Shown here: positions 45,748 to 54,541 of the stretch, piece by piece
How the letters are laid out: each line of letters starts with the position of its first letter
Position numbering within the stretch: the first letter of the stretch is position 1
Origin: Pseudomonas sp. 8O
Lineage (GTDB): Bacteria; Pseudomonadota; Gammaproteobacteria; Pseudomonadales; Pseudomonadaceae
Direction: 5' to 3'
DNA: 64,000 nt
NCBI RefSeq assembly: GCF_902506495.1
Contig: NZ_LR733264.1
Span: 2,000,900 to 2,064,899 of the forward strand
Program-made: the position numbers and the translations under genes
Notes under the pieces: model-generated
What the model was told of the DNA's origin: nothing
What the model saw: only the letters and a program-made list of their open reading frames with translations
The model's database searches: none

Positions 45748-46938
45748 TCAATCCTTCACGAACAGCTTGCGCGGTACGTCGCAGAGGGTTTCCACGCCGC
45801 TGTCGGTGATCAGGATCGACTCGGTGATTTCCAGGCCCCAGTCGTCCAGCCACAGGCCGGGCATGAAGTGGAAAGTCATCCCCGGCTGCAGCACACTCTC
45901 GTCGCCCGGACGCAGGCTCATGGTGCGCTCGCCCCAGTCAGGCGGATAACTGATACCGATGGGGTAGCCGCAGCGGCTGTCCTTGTGAATGCCGAATTTC
46001 TCCAACACCTTGAAGAAGGCGCGGGCGATATCGCCGGTGGTGTTGCCCGGCTTGGCCGCTTCCAGGCCGGCGGCGATGCCTTCGACCACGGCCTTCTCGC
46101 CGTCGAGGAAATGCTGCGGCGGCGTGCCCAGGTAAATGGTGCGCGACAACGGGCAGTGGTAGCGCTTGTAGCAGCCGGCGATCTCGAAGAAGGTGCCGGC
46201 GCCGCTGACCATCGGCGAGTCGTCCCAGGTCAGGTGCGGCGCGCTGGCATCGGCGCCGGTGGGCAGCAGCGGCACGATGGCCGGGTAGTCGCCGCCATGG
46301 CCGTCGGCGCCGAGGATGCCGGTGCGGTAGATCTCGGCCACCAGCTCGTTCTTGCGCAGGCCAGGCTCTATCTTGTCGAAGATCGCCGCGTGCATTTTCT
46401 CGACGATCTTCGCCGCGATGCGCATGTAGCCGACCTCGGTGGGCGACTTGATCGCCCGCTGCCAGTTGACCAGCGCGGTGGCGTCGACGAAGCGTGCATT
46501 GGGCAGGTTGCGCTGCAGCGAGCCATAAGCGGCGGCGCTGAAGTAGTAATTGTCCAGCTCGACGCCGATGCTGAGCTTGTCCCAGCCACGCGCGGCGATG
46601 ACCTCCTTGGACAGGTAGTCCATCGGGTGGCGCTCGGTGGACTGCACGTAGTGATCGGGGTAACCGACGATGTTGCTCTGCTGCATGAACACCGTGCGCT
46701 TGGCGCCGTTGGCATCCTGACCACGGCCATACCAGACCGGCTCACCATCGAGCGCCAGCAGCACGCACTGGTGCACGTAGAACGACCAGCCGTCATAGCC
46801 GGTGAGCCAGGCCATGTTGGACGGATCGGTGACGATCAGCAGCTCGATGCCCTTGACCTGCATGGCCGTGCGGACCTTGACGATGCGCTGGGCGTATTCC
46901 TCCCGGGTGAAGGGGAGGTTGACGACGATTTCGGACAT
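45748..46938 (-). CDS. doeA: ectoine hydrolase
   Basis: 396 residues from ATG 46938 (MSEIVVNLPFTREEYAQR); the frame extends upstream without a sensible start. An M24 aminopeptidase-like fold: creatinase N-terminal part (TDPSNMAWLTGYDGWSFYVHQ) and pita-bread domain (GYPIGISYPPDWGE, EITESILITDSG). DoeA opens the ectoine ring to N-acetyl-diaminobutyrate. It closely resembles known ectoine hydrolases and is followed by doeB. Confidence 0.94.
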   Translation of the reverse strand: MSEIVVNLPFTREEYAQRIVKVRTAMQVKGIELLIVTDPSNMAWLTGYDGWSFYVHQCVLLALDGEPVWYGRGQDANGAKRTVFMQQSNIVGYPDHYVQSTERHPMDYLSKEVIAARGWDKLSIGVELDNYYFSAAAYGSLQRNLPNARFVDATALVNWQRAIKSPTEVGYMRIAAKIVEKMHAAIFDKIEPGLRKNELVAEIYRTGILGADGHGGDYPAIVPLLPTGADASAPHLTWDDSPMVSGAGTFFEIAGCYKRYHCPLSRTIYLGTPPQHFLDGEKAVVEGIAAGLEAAKPGNTTGDIARAFFKVLEKFGIHKDSRCGYPIGISYPPDWGERTMSLRPGDESVLQPGMTFHFMPGLWLDDWGLEITESILITDSGVETLCDVPRKLFVKD

Positions 46939-46996
46939 GAATGAATCCCCGTGGTTTTTTGGACTGTGGGAAGGGCCGGGCGGCGCTCCCACAGGG

Positions 46997-47974
46997 TTAG
47001 GCGTTGAAGATGAAACCCTTGCCCGCCGCCCGCGCCCGCTCGAACGCAAAGCTGGCGATGGCCGTGTCCTGGGCGCCGGTGCCGGTCAGGTCGCACAGGG
47101 TGATCTGCTCGGGCGCGGTGCGCCCCGGACGCTGGCCGGCGATGACCTGGCCGAGTTCGGCGAAGTCGGCATCGGCGGCAACCAGGCCGGCGGCGACGGC
47201 GTGATTGAGCTCACCGAGCACGCGGGTCTGGCTCAGGCGGTCGGCCACGTAGGCATCGACCCGCGCCAGCGCAGCCGGGGCGATCTCGTTCTTGTGCTCG
47301 GCATCCGAGCCCATGGCGGTGATGTGCATGCCGGAACGCAGGTGATGCAGCTGGATCAATGGCTCGCGACTCGGCGTAGTGGTGATGGCGATATCGGCGC
47401 CCTCCAGCGCTGCGTCGAGGCTGTCCACCGCGCGCGCATCGTCCAGTTCGGCGGCCATGGCCTGGGCCTTGGCCGCGTCGCGAGCCCAGATGCGTACCTC
47501 GCGCACATCACGCACCAGGCGCAGGGCCTGCAACTGCAAGCGCGCCTGCTCGCCTGCACCGAGGATGGCGACCACCTTGGCGTCTTCGCGAGCCAGCCAT
47601 TTGGCCGCGATGGCGCCAGCGGCGGCGGTGCGCACGGCGGTGAGGTAGCCATTGTCCAGCAGCAGCGCATCGGCCAGGCCGGTCTGTGCCGAGAACAGCA
47701 TCATCAGGCCATTGAGGCTGGGCAGGCCAAGCCTGGGGTTGTCGAAGAAACCGGGGCTGACCTTGATCGCGAAGTGCGCCACGCCAGGCAGGTAGGCGGT
47801 CTTCACGTCCACCTCGCCGTTATGCTCGGGCACGTCCAGGCGCAGGATCGGCGGCATCGCCACGGCGGCCGTGGCGAGCAGGCGGAAGGCGTTTTCCACC
47901 ACCGCGAGGCTGTCGGCGTCGAGGCCAACGCACTCGCGCAGATCGGCTTGGTTGAGTATCAGAGTCTTGGCCAT
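46997..47974 (-). CDS. eutC: ectoine utilisation protein EutC (ornithine cyclodeaminase-like)
   Basis: 325 residues of the ornithine cyclodeaminase/mu-crystallin family, with NAD-binding AILGAGEQARLQLQAL, and substrate residues in VDVKTAYLPGVAHFAIKVSPGF. EutC works with EutB (and EutA) in conversion of 5-hydroxyectoine in bacteria that use it. The stop is 59 bp before doeA and the start 10 bp after eutB. Confidence 0.9.
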   Translation of the reverse strand: MAKTLILNQADLRECVGLDADSLAVVENAFRLLATAAVAMPPILRLDVPEHNGEVDVKTAYLPGVAHFAIKVSPGFFDNPRLGLPSLNGLMMLFSAQTGLADALLLDNGYLTAVRTAAAGAIAAKWLAREDAKVVAILGAGEQARLQLQALRLVRDVREVRIWARDAAKAQAMAAELDDARAVDSLDAALEGADIAITTTPSREPLIQLHHLRSGMHITAMGSDAEHKNEIAPAALARVDAYVADRLSQTRVLGELNHAVAAGLVAADADFAELGQVIAGQRPGRTAPEQITLCDLTGTGAQDTAIASFAFERARAAGKGFIFNA

Positions 47975-47983
47975 GGGAGTTCC

Positions 47984-48955
47984 TCAGGCGTCGGCGCCAT
48001 TGAGCACACGCAGGTGCTGGTCGATATCGATATTGCGGCCGCTGACCACCACCACCACCGGGCCACGGGGTTCGATCAGGCCGTCGAGCAGGGCGGCGAT
48101 GCCCACCGCGGCGGCGCCTTCGACCACCAGCCGCTCCTCGCGGTAGGCGTGGCGGATGCCACGAGCGATGGAGGCCTCGTCGAGCAGGTGCAGCTGATCG
48201 CACAGCTCGCGGGTGAGGGCGAAGGTGTAGCGGTTTTCCAGGCCGATGCCGCCGCCGAGTGAATCGGCCAGCGTTGACAGCTCCTCCACCTCGACCGGTT
48301 CGCCGGCCTGCAGGCTGGCGTGCATGGCGGCGCCGCGCTGCATGCTGATGCCATGGGTGCGAATGGCCGGGCTCGAAGCCTTGATCGCCAGTGCCACGCC
48401 GGCGAACAGGCCGCCGCCGGACAGTGGCACCAGCACTTCGCAAACGTCCGGGCACTGCTCGAGAATCTCCAGGCCCAGGCTGCCCTGGCCGGCGATCACG
48501 TGCGGGTGGTCGAAGGGCGGGATGAACGCGGCGCCCTGCTCTCGGGAGATGCGCAGGGCCTCGAGCTGGGCGTCGTCCTGGCTGCGGCCGCTGATCACCA
48601 CCTCGGCGCCCAGTTCGCGAATGGCGCGCACCTTGTTCTGCGGCACCAGTTCGGAGAGGCAGACGATGGCCTTCACGCCCTGCTGCGAGGCGGCGAAAGC
48701 CAGGGCGCGACCATGGTTGCCGGTGGAGGCAGTGACCACGCCGAGACGCTTGCGCTCGGCATCCAGCTGCGCCACCGCGTTGCTCGCGCCGCGCAGCTTG
48801 AAGCTGCCGGTGGCCTGCTGCGACTCCAGCTTCAACCACACCGGCACACCGGCCAGGCGGCTCAGGCTGGGCGAATGCTCCAGCGGCGTCTGGCGCACCA
48901 GGCCGGCAATACGCTGGCGAGCCTGGAGCAGATCATCGAAGTGGATGGAAGACAT
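47984..48955 (-). CDS. eutB: ectoine utilisation protein EutB (threonine dehydratase-like)
   Basis: 323 residues, fold-type II PLP enzyme. The PLP lysine is in TGSFKLRGASNAV, the phosphate loop is SGGGLFAGVA and the Asn is in ASTGNHGRALA. EutB is assigned to 5-hydroxyectoine dehydration. First gene of the minus-strand eutB-eutC-doeA-doeB unit; a conserved 14-mer that may be the EnuR site lies 60 bp upstream. Confidence 0.9.
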   Translation of the reverse strand: MSSIHFDDLLQARQRIAGLVRQTPLEHSPSLSRLAGVPVWLKLESQQATGSFKLRGASNAVAQLDAERKRLGVVTASTGNHGRALAFAASQQGVKAIVCLSELVPQNKVRAIRELGAEVVISGRSQDDAQLEALRISREQGAAFIPPFDHPHVIAGQGSLGLEILEQCPDVCEVLVPLSGGGLFAGVALAIKASSPAIRTHGISMQRGAAMHASLQAGEPVEVEELSTLADSLGGGIGLENRYTFALTRELCDQLHLLDEASIARGIRHAYREERLVVEGAAAVGIAALLDGLIEPRGPVVVVVSGRNIDIDQHLRVLNGADA

Positions 48956-49014
48956 GGCGCACGTTCCGTGAAGGTGTGCGGCCGAGTGTATGAGCGGGAA
49001 ATTGAGCGGCTTAA

Positions 49015-49028
49015 TGTACTAGGACGAT
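49015..49028 (-). promoter_or_regulatory. candidate EnuR operator upstream of eutB
   Basis: TGTACTAGGACGAT at 49015-49028 is 12/14 identical to the reverse complement of 50721-50734 (TGCACTAGGACAAT) in the enuR-ehuB gap. Both lie 56-60 bp upstream of the genes expected to be controlled by EnuR. Confidence 0.6.
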
Positions 49029-49060
49029 TTTTTATTCGGGTATCCCAAGAGACGAACAAC

Positions 49061-49258
49061 CGGTGCGCGCGGCGCACCCTACGCGTTTGTGTAGGGTGCG
49101 CCGTGCGCACCGATGTAACCCGGACGCATCGGAGCAAACCGCTCCCGGATTTCATCCGGGCTACAAAGCCCCTCTCCCCAGCCCTCTCCCGCAAGCGGGA
49201 GAGGGGGCTGATCGGTATAGCGAATAACATTGTAGGAGCGGCTTCGGCCGCGAAGCTT
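49061..49258. repeat. cluster of four palindromic repeats between eutB and enuR
   Basis: From left: GTAGGGTGCGCC inverted repeat (49061-49112, same as 38671), a degenerate REP (49115-49164), hairpin CCCTCTCCCGC/GCGGGAGAGGG (49182-49205), and a GTAGGAGCGGCTTCGGCCGCGAAGC palindrome (about 49233-49257). They fill the 312-bp gap, with no gene. Confidence 0.85.
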
Positions 49259-49267
49259 CTTAACGTG

Positions 49268-50665
49268 CTAGAAATCATGCACCTTCGGGTACTGCTCCAA
49301 GACGTCACGCACGATCTGTACGCCCTGGCGCATCTTCGCTTCGCTGCATTCGGCGCCGACGCACAGGCGCACCGCACGCGGCCTCGGCATGCCCGGTGGG
49401 ACGAATGGGTCGGGCAAAGTCAGCGCCACGTTGCGTCGACGCAGCTCGCGCAACAGGCCGTCGGTTTCCCAGCCTTCGGGTACACGCAGCCAGGCGTTGA
49501 GTGAATAGGGGTGATTGCCGATCAGGTGCTCACCCAGTTCCTGCTCCACCAGGGCCTGCCGGTTGGCCAGCAATTGCCGCTGCAGTTGCACCAGGTCCTC
49601 GGCCTCGCCGGAGTCGATCCAGCGCGTGGCGATCTCACCGAGCAGCGACGGCGCCATCCAGCTGTTGACCCGCAGGATGCTCTCGGTACGCAGGGCCAGG
49701 CGCTTGGGCATCACCAGGTAGCCGATGCGCAGGCCGGTGAGCACCGACTTGGTCATGCTGGTGCAGTAGAACGACAGCTCCGGCGCGTAATGGCTGAGCG
49801 GCCGCGTGCTCTGCTGGCCGGCCAGCAGTGGGCCGTAGACGTCGTCCTCGATGATGTACACGCCATAGCGGCGGGCGATTTCGGCGATCTCGCGGCGGCG
49901 CTCGTCGGGCATCAGCGCGCTGGTTGGGTTATTCAGGTTGGGCGTGCAGACCAACGCAGTGATGCGCTCGTTGCCGCACATGTCCTCGAAGTGCTCGGGG
50001 TTCAGCCCGTAGCGATCCATCTCCAGACCCTTGAGGGTGAAGCCGAGCACCTGCGAGCTGCCAATGGCGCCGTGATCGGTCAGGCCTTCGCAGAGCACCA
50101 CGTCGTCCGGGCCGGCCAGGGTGGCCAGGGCGAGGAAAATGCCATGGGCAGCGCCGCTGGTCAGCAGCACGTCCTCGATACCCACGTCCATGCCCAGACG
50201 CGCCAGCCAGCGCACTGCCGACTCGCGCTGGTGCTGCATGCCGGCAATAGGACGAAAGGCGTGAATCCAGGGCTGGTCCGGCTCCTGCGCCAGCTCCAGG
50301 CAGGTCTGTCGCCACAGGCGGTCGTGGGCATCGGTGTGCAGAATGCGCGCATTGGAAAAGTCCATCAGCGCCTGCTCGCTGCGATCGAGCATGCTGGTGG
50401 CCACGCGCTCGCTGGTGCGCCGCGAGACGAAGCTGCCACGACCCACCTCGCAGCGCACGCGGCCCTGGCGCTCCAGTTCCTTGTAGGCGTTGGTCACGGT
50501 CTGCACGCTGATGCCGAGTGCATCGGACACCTGGCGTTGCGGTGGCAGTCGCTGGCCGTCGATCAGGGTACCCTGTTCGATATCGGCGGCGACCGCCTGG
50601 ACCAGCAGCTTGTACTTCGACTCGCCCGGGCGAGCGTTGGCCAGGGCCTTCTTCCAGTTGTGCAT
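49268..50665 (-). CDS. enuR: MocR/GntR-family ectoine regulator (EnuR)
   Basis: 465 residues. A GntR winged HTH (LPPQRQVSDALGISVQTVTNAYKELERQGRV) is fused to an aminotransferase-like domain with the PLP lysine in YCTSMTKSVLTGLRIGY. EnuR represses ectoine-use genes until a diaminobutyrate-derived ligand forms an aldimine with the PLP. It is divergent from ehuB, with a candidate operator between. Confidence 0.9.
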   Translation of the reverse strand: MHNWKKALANARPGESKYKLLVQAVAADIEQGTLIDGQRLPPQRQVSDALGISVQTVTNAYKELERQGRVRCEVGRGSFVSRRTSERVATSMLDRSEQALMDFSNARILHTDAHDRLWRQTCLELAQEPDQPWIHAFRPIAGMQHQRESAVRWLARLGMDVGIEDVLLTSGAAHGIFLALATLAGPDDVVLCEGLTDHGAIGSSQVLGFTLKGLEMDRYGLNPEHFEDMCGNERITALVCTPNLNNPTSALMPDERRREIAEIARRYGVYIIEDDVYGPLLAGQQSTRPLSHYAPELSFYCTSMTKSVLTGLRIGYLVMPKRLALRTESILRVNSWMAPSLLGEIATRWIDSGEAEDLVQLQRQLLANRQALVEQELGEHLIGNHPYSLNAWLRVPEGWETDGLLRELRRRNVALTLPDPFVPPGMPRPRAVRLCVGAECSEAKMRQGVQIVRDVLEQYPKVHDF

Positions 50666-50720
50666 CGATGGCTCCTGCGGCGACTGCGCTCAAGCATCCC
50701 GCGCGAGGCGTTACGATTCA

Positions 50721-50734
50721 ATTGTCCTAGTGCA
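50721..50734 (+). promoter_or_regulatory. candidate EnuR operator in the enuR-ehuB gap
   Basis: ATTGTCCTAGTGCA; its counterpart lies upstream of eutB. It is 56 bp before the enuR start and 175 bp before ehuB. It has the same orientation relative to ehuB as the other site has to eutB. Confidence 0.6.
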
Positions 50735-50908
50735 ATGCCGTAGCGAAAAAAGCCTTTGTATGCTCGGGTCAAGGGTGGAAAACAGTGCCTCGGCACCTCA
50801 GAAGAATTACCACCTGGCGCGAACAGCGCCACCAACGCTCTTGATTTACCTGCCTCCTAACACAGCACGCCGCCACTGGCGGACTACAAGAAACAGGAGA
50901 ACACCAAG

Positions 50909-51754
50909 ATGAGTAGCGTTATCCCCTCCCGCTTTGGCCACCTCGCGCTGGCCGGCGCCCTGCTCACCGGTCTCGCTGCCGGCGCCCAGGCTTCAACGCT
51001 GGACGAGGTCAAGGACAGCAGCAGCGTGCGCATCGGCTACGCCAACGAAACCCCCTTCGCCTACACCGCCCTCGACGGCAGCGTCACCGGCGAGTCGCCG
51101 GAGATCGTCAGGAAGATCTTCGAGCGCATGGGCGTCGAGAAGATCAACCCGGTGCTTACCGAATGGGGCTCGCTGATCCCCGGCCTGCGCGCCAGCCGCT
51201 TCGACCTGATCGCCGCCGGCATGTACATCACCCCCGAGCGCTGCAAGCAGGTGCTGTTCACCGACCCGCACTATCAGTTGCCCGATACCCTGCTGGTGAA
51301 AGCCGGCAACCCGAAGGACCTGCACAGCTACGAAGACATCGCCAAGAGCGGTGCCAAGGTGGCGATCATGTCCGGTACGGTGAATCTGGGTTATGCCCGT
51401 GATTCCGGTATCACCGACGACCAGATCCTCCAGGTGCCGGACACCACCGCACAGCTGCAGGCCGTGCGCGCCGGGCGCGCCGACGCGGCAGTCGGCACCC
51501 AGTTGACCATGAAGGGCCTGGCCGACAAGGGCGGCGACAGCGTCGAAGCCATCGCCGAATTCAAGGACGACCCGGCCCACACCGGTTACGGCGCCCTGGC
51601 CTTCCGCCCGGAAGACAAGGACCTACGCGATGCGGTGAATGCCGAGCTGAAGAAGTGGCTGGGCAGCGAAGAGCATCTGGCCACGGTCAAACCCTTCGGC
51701 TTCGATCAGTCCAACATCACCGACAAGACCGCCGCCGAACTCTGCGGCCAGTAA
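50909..51754 (+). CDS. ehuB: ectoine/hydroxyectoine-binding protein EhuB
   Basis: 281 residues with a signal peptide (SRFGHLALAGALLTGLAAGAQA) and an SBP family 3 domain (VRIGYANETPFAYTALDG, GLRASRFDLIAAGMYITPERCK). EhuB binds ectoine and hydroxyectoine in the periplasm for the EhuACD ABC importer. AGGAG lies before the start. A stem-loop separates it from ehuC. Confidence 0.93.
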   Translation: MSSVIPSRFGHLALAGALLTGLAAGAQASTLDEVKDSSSVRIGYANETPFAYTALDGSVTGESPEIVRKIFERMGVEKINPVLTEWGSLIPGLRASRFDLIAAGMYITPERCKQVLFTDPHYQLPDTLLVKAGNPKDLHSYEDIAKSGAKVAIMSGTVNLGYARDSGITDDQILQVPDTTAQLQAVRAGRADAAVGTQLTMKGLADKGGDSVEAIAEFKDDPAHTGYGALAFRPEDKDLRDAVNAELKKWLGSEEHLATVKPFGFDQSNITDKTAAELCGQ

Positions 51755-51764
51755 TGCACGGGTA

Positions 51765-51790
51765 ACGCCGCGCACGAAGATGCGCGGCGT
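51765..51790 (+). terminator. stem-loop between ehuB and ehuC
   Basis: Perfect 10-bp arms ACGCCGCGCA / TGCGCGGCGT around CGAAGA, followed by GTTT. Such hairpins after binding-protein genes keep the binding protein more abundant than the permease; here it is partial termination or mRNA stabilising by inference. Confidence 0.75.
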
Positions 51791-51818
51791 GTTTCCCTGC
51801 ATAGAGCGGTAGACATTC

Positions 51819-52478
51819 ATGACCGATCTTTTCCCCCTGCTGCTGCAAGGCGCCTGGGTCACCGTGCAAGTCACCTTCTGGGGCTCGCTGCTGGCCATCG
51901 TCTCGGCAGTCATCGCCGCCCTCGGCCGGCTGTCGCCGATTGGCCCGCTGCGCTGGCTGGCCATCACCTATATCGAAATCTTTCGCGGCACCTCGCTGCT
52001 GGTGCAGCTGTTCTGGCTGTACTTCGTGCTGCCGATGCCGCCATTCAACGTCGAGATGAGCGCCTTCACCGTGGCCATCGTCGGCCTTGGCCTGCACATC
52101 GGCGCCTATGGCGCGGAAGTGATGCGCGGTGCCATCCGCTCGGTGGCCAAGGGTCAGTACGAGGCCTGCACCGCGCTGAACATGCACCCGTCCAAACGCT
52201 TCCTGCGCATCATCCTACCGCAGGCGCTGCTGGCAGCGATTCCGCCAGGTACCAATCTGCTGATCGAACTGCTGAAGAACACCTCGCTGGTGTCGCTGAT
52301 CACCCTGTCTGACCTGGCCTTCCGCGCCCGTCAGTTGGACCAGGCGACCTTCATGACCCTGGAGATCTTCGCCCTGGCCCTGGTGCTGTATTTCTTCATG
52401 GCCCAGGTGATCAACCTCGGCATGCGCCTGCTGGAAAAACGCCTGAGCCGTGGCCGGATGCGCGGAGGCCTGCAATGA
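51819..52478 (+). CDS. ehuC: ectoine ABC transporter permease EhuC
   Basis: 219 residues, HisM-type inner-membrane permease with the ABC contact motif EACTALNMHPSKRFLRIILPQAL and five predicted membrane segments. Stop overlaps the ehuD start by 4 bp (ATGA). Confidence 0.94.
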   Translation: MTDLFPLLLQGAWVTVQVTFWGSLLAIVSAVIAALGRLSPIGPLRWLAITYIEIFRGTSLLVQLFWLYFVLPMPPFNVEMSAFTVAIVGLGLHIGAYGAEVMRGAIRSVAKGQYEACTALNMHPSKRFLRIILPQALLAAIPPGTNLLIELLKNTSLVSLITLSDLAFRARQLDQATFMTLEIFALALVLYFFMAQVINLGMRLLEKRLSRGRMRGGLQ

Positions 52479-53137
52479 ATTTCTTCGACTGGGACTTCGC
52501 CCTGAGTATCCTTCCAGATCTGCTCAAGGCATCGCTCAATACCCTGCTGATCACCTTCGCCGGCTTCGCCATCGCCATCGTCCTCGGCCTGCTGCTGGCC
52601 ATCGCCCGACGCAGCCGGCACCTGTGGCTGTCCTGGCCGGTGGCCGGGCTGATCGAATTCATCCGCAGCACACCGCTGCTGATCCAGGTGTATTTCCTGT
52701 TCTACGTGTTCCCGAACTACGGGCTGAACCTGACCGCACTGCAGGCGGGCATCCTCGGCATCGCCCTGCACTACGCCTGCTACACCGCCGAGGTGTACCG
52801 CGCCGGTCTCGACGCGGTGCCGCGTGGCCAGTGGGAGGCGGTGACGGCATTGAACATGTCGCCGCTGTCGGCGTATCGGCAGATCATCCTGCCGCAGGCA
52901 CTGCGGCCGATCCTGCCGGCGCTGGGCAACTACCTGGTGGCCATGCTCAAGGACACCCCGGTGCTGTCGGCGATCACCGTGGTGGAAATCATGCAGCAAG
53001 CCAAGAACATTGGCTCGGAGAGCTTCCGCTACCTCGAGCCCATCACCATGGTCGGCATCTTCTTCCTGCTGCTCAGTCTGGCCTTGGCCTGGTGCGTGCG
53101 GCGCGTGGAAGATCGGCTGGAGGTCACTGCCCGATGA
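52475..53137 (+). CDS. ehuD: ectoine ABC transporter permease EhuD
   Basis: 220 residues, second permease subunit with the motif EAVTALNMSPLSAYRQIILPQAL. Starts within the end of ehuC. The ehuA frame overlaps its stop. Confidence 0.94.
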   Translation: MNFFDWDFALSILPDLLKASLNTLLITFAGFAIAIVLGLLLAIARRSRHLWLSWPVAGLIEFIRSTPLLIQVYFLFYVFPNYGLNLTALQAGILGIALHYACYTAEVYRAGLDAVPRGQWEAVTALNMSPLSAYRQIILPQALRPILPALGNYLVAMLKDTPVLSAITVVEIMQQAKNIGSESFRYLEPITMVGIFFLLLSLALAWCVRRVEDRLEVTAR

Positions 53138-53178
53138 CTGCTTTTCTCAACTCTACAGACGCCGCAGGGAGTTTTTCC

Positions 53179-53958
53179 ATGCCCCAGCCCATCGTCCGCT
53201 TCACCGACGTGACCAAGCGTTACGGCAACCTCACCGTGCTCAACAAGCTCAACCTGGACGTCGCCCCCGGCGAGAAGGTGGCGATCATCGGCCCCAGCGG
53301 CTCGGGCAAGTCGACCTTGCTGCGCGCGCTGATGACACTGGAGAGCATCGACGAAGGCGTGATTTGCGTCGACGACGAGCCGCTGACCCACATGCCGGCG
53401 CGCGATGGCCGCCTGGTGCCGGCCAGCGCCAGTCACCAGCGCAAGGTGCGCGGCAAGATCGGCATGGTGTTCCAGAGTTTCAACCTGTTCCCGCACATGT
53501 GCGCGCTGCAGAACGTGATCGAGGCGCCAATGCAGGTGCTCGGCATGGGCAGGAAGGAAGCCACCGAACGCGCCGAGGATCTGCTGGCGATGGTCGGCCT
53601 GGGCGAGAAGCTGCGCCATTTTCCGTCGCAGCTGTCGGGTGGTCAGCAACAGCGCGTGGCCATCGCCCGTGCGCTGGCGATGCGGCCCAAAGTGATGCTG
53701 TTCGACGAGGTGACCTCGGCGCTCGACCCGGAGCTGTGCGGCGAGGTGCTCAACGTCATCCGCCGCCTCGGCAGCGAGCACAACCTGACCATGCTGATGG
53801 TCACCCACCAGATGGGCTTCGCCCGCGAGTTCGCCGACCGTGTGTGCTTCTTCCATCAGGGCTGCATCCATGAACAGGGCACGCCGGATCAGCTGTTCGG
53901 CAACCCGCAGCAGGAGCGCACCAAGGCGTTTCTGAGTGCAGTCAACGAGGCGAACTGA
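53179..53958 (+). CDS. ehuA: ectoine ABC transporter ATPase EhuA
   Basis: 259 residues from ATG 53179 with GGGAG ahead; an ATG at 53134 overlapping the ehuD stop would add 15 residues. Walker A GPSGSGKSTLLR, signature LSGGQQQRVAIARALA, Walker B VMLFDEVTSALDPE, H-loop MLMVTHQMGFA. Provides energy for EhuBCD import. Confidence 0.95.
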   Translation: MPQPIVRFTDVTKRYGNLTVLNKLNLDVAPGEKVAIIGPSGSGKSTLLRALMTLESIDEGVICVDDEPLTHMPARDGRLVPASASHQRKVRGKIGMVFQSFNLFPHMCALQNVIEAPMQVLGMGRKEATERAEDLLAMVGLGEKLRHFPSQLSGGQQQRVAIARALAMRPKVMLFDEVTSALDPELCGEVLNVIRRLGSEHNLTMLMVTHQMGFAREFADRVCFFHQGCIHEQGTPDQLFGNPQQERTKAFLSAVNEAN

Positions 53959-53973
53959 GACCCGAGCCCGGGC

Positions 53974-54117
53974 CTGTGGGAGGCGCTTCAGCGGCGACAG
54001 GGGCAGAGCTGCAGGGCATCGCGGCTGAAGCCCCTCCCACGACAATGCTCCCTGCCGTTTCCGTAGGAGCGGATTCATCCGCGAAAAATCGCGGTTAAAG
54101 CCGCTCCCACAGGAGTG
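53974..54117. repeat. tandem repeat fragments after ehuA
   Basis: GTGGGAGGCGCTTCAGCGGCGA, its inverted partner GCGGCTGAAGCCCCTCCCAC, and GTAGGAGCGGATTCATCCGCGA with GCGGTTAAAGCCGCTCCCAC. They occupy the first half of the 316-bp ehuA-pilZ gap. Confidence 0.75.
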
Positions 54118-54277
54118 TGGCCCCTGGGGTCCCGCTGCATCAGCCGCGACAGGTCGGCAGCGCTCTGTTCCGGGCCCTTGTGCTGCCAGTAGTAACGCAG
54201 GGTGTCGATGCCCACCAGCGGATGACTGGCAGCGGCCATATGCTTGGCCGAACGTCCAGGCTGGCTGACGCCGTTCA
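54118..54277 (-). pseudogene. possible C-terminal gene remnant (low certainty)
   Basis: The minus strand is open for 50 or so codons (LNGVSQPGRSAKHMAAASHP, then LVGIDTLRYYWQHKGPEQSA and ADLSRLMQRD) with coding-like composition, in another frame than pilZ. It is cut off where a repeat arm begins. I do not recognise the family. It could also be chance. Confidence 0.3.
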
Positions 54278-54541
54278 GGCCTCGCCGAGAAAGCGCAGGC
54301 CAGCCCCTTCGGGATCCACGCGCATCACTTCCATCTTCAATATCGGGGCGGGGAAAGGCAGATCCTGCACCTGGCCGATCACTTCGGTGCCGACCGACAG
54401 GCTGGCCATGTCCGGGTGCTTCACGTAGACGCCGCTATCGGACAGGTCACGAGTCTGCGCCACCAGCTCACCAAAACTGGGGTGGCTGATCTTGATCCGG
54501 CACTTCATCGGGGTACGCACCTGCTGGCGCTGGTTCGGCAT
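54275..54541 (-). CDS. PilZ-domain protein
   Basis: 88 residues, a single PilZ domain with the c-di-GMP motifs R-x3-R (RQQVR, residues 5-9) and D-x-S-x-x-G (DLSDSGVYV). Likely binds c-di-GMP in the cytoplasm; target unknown. Its homologue in P. aeruginosa is, as I recall, a neighbour of the lauroyl acyltransferase gene; here they are 7.9 kb apart because of the seven-gene operon. Confidence 0.9.
   Translation of the reverse strand: MPNQRQQVRTPMKCRIKISHPSFGELVAQTRDLSDSGVYVKHPDMASLSVGTEVIGQVQDLPFPAPILKMEVMRVDPEGAGLRFLGEA

Noticed and set aside
45629..45853. Upstream extension of doeB
   Set aside because: The extra residues read through a repeat element and doeA antisense; length from ATG 45628 fits DoeB.
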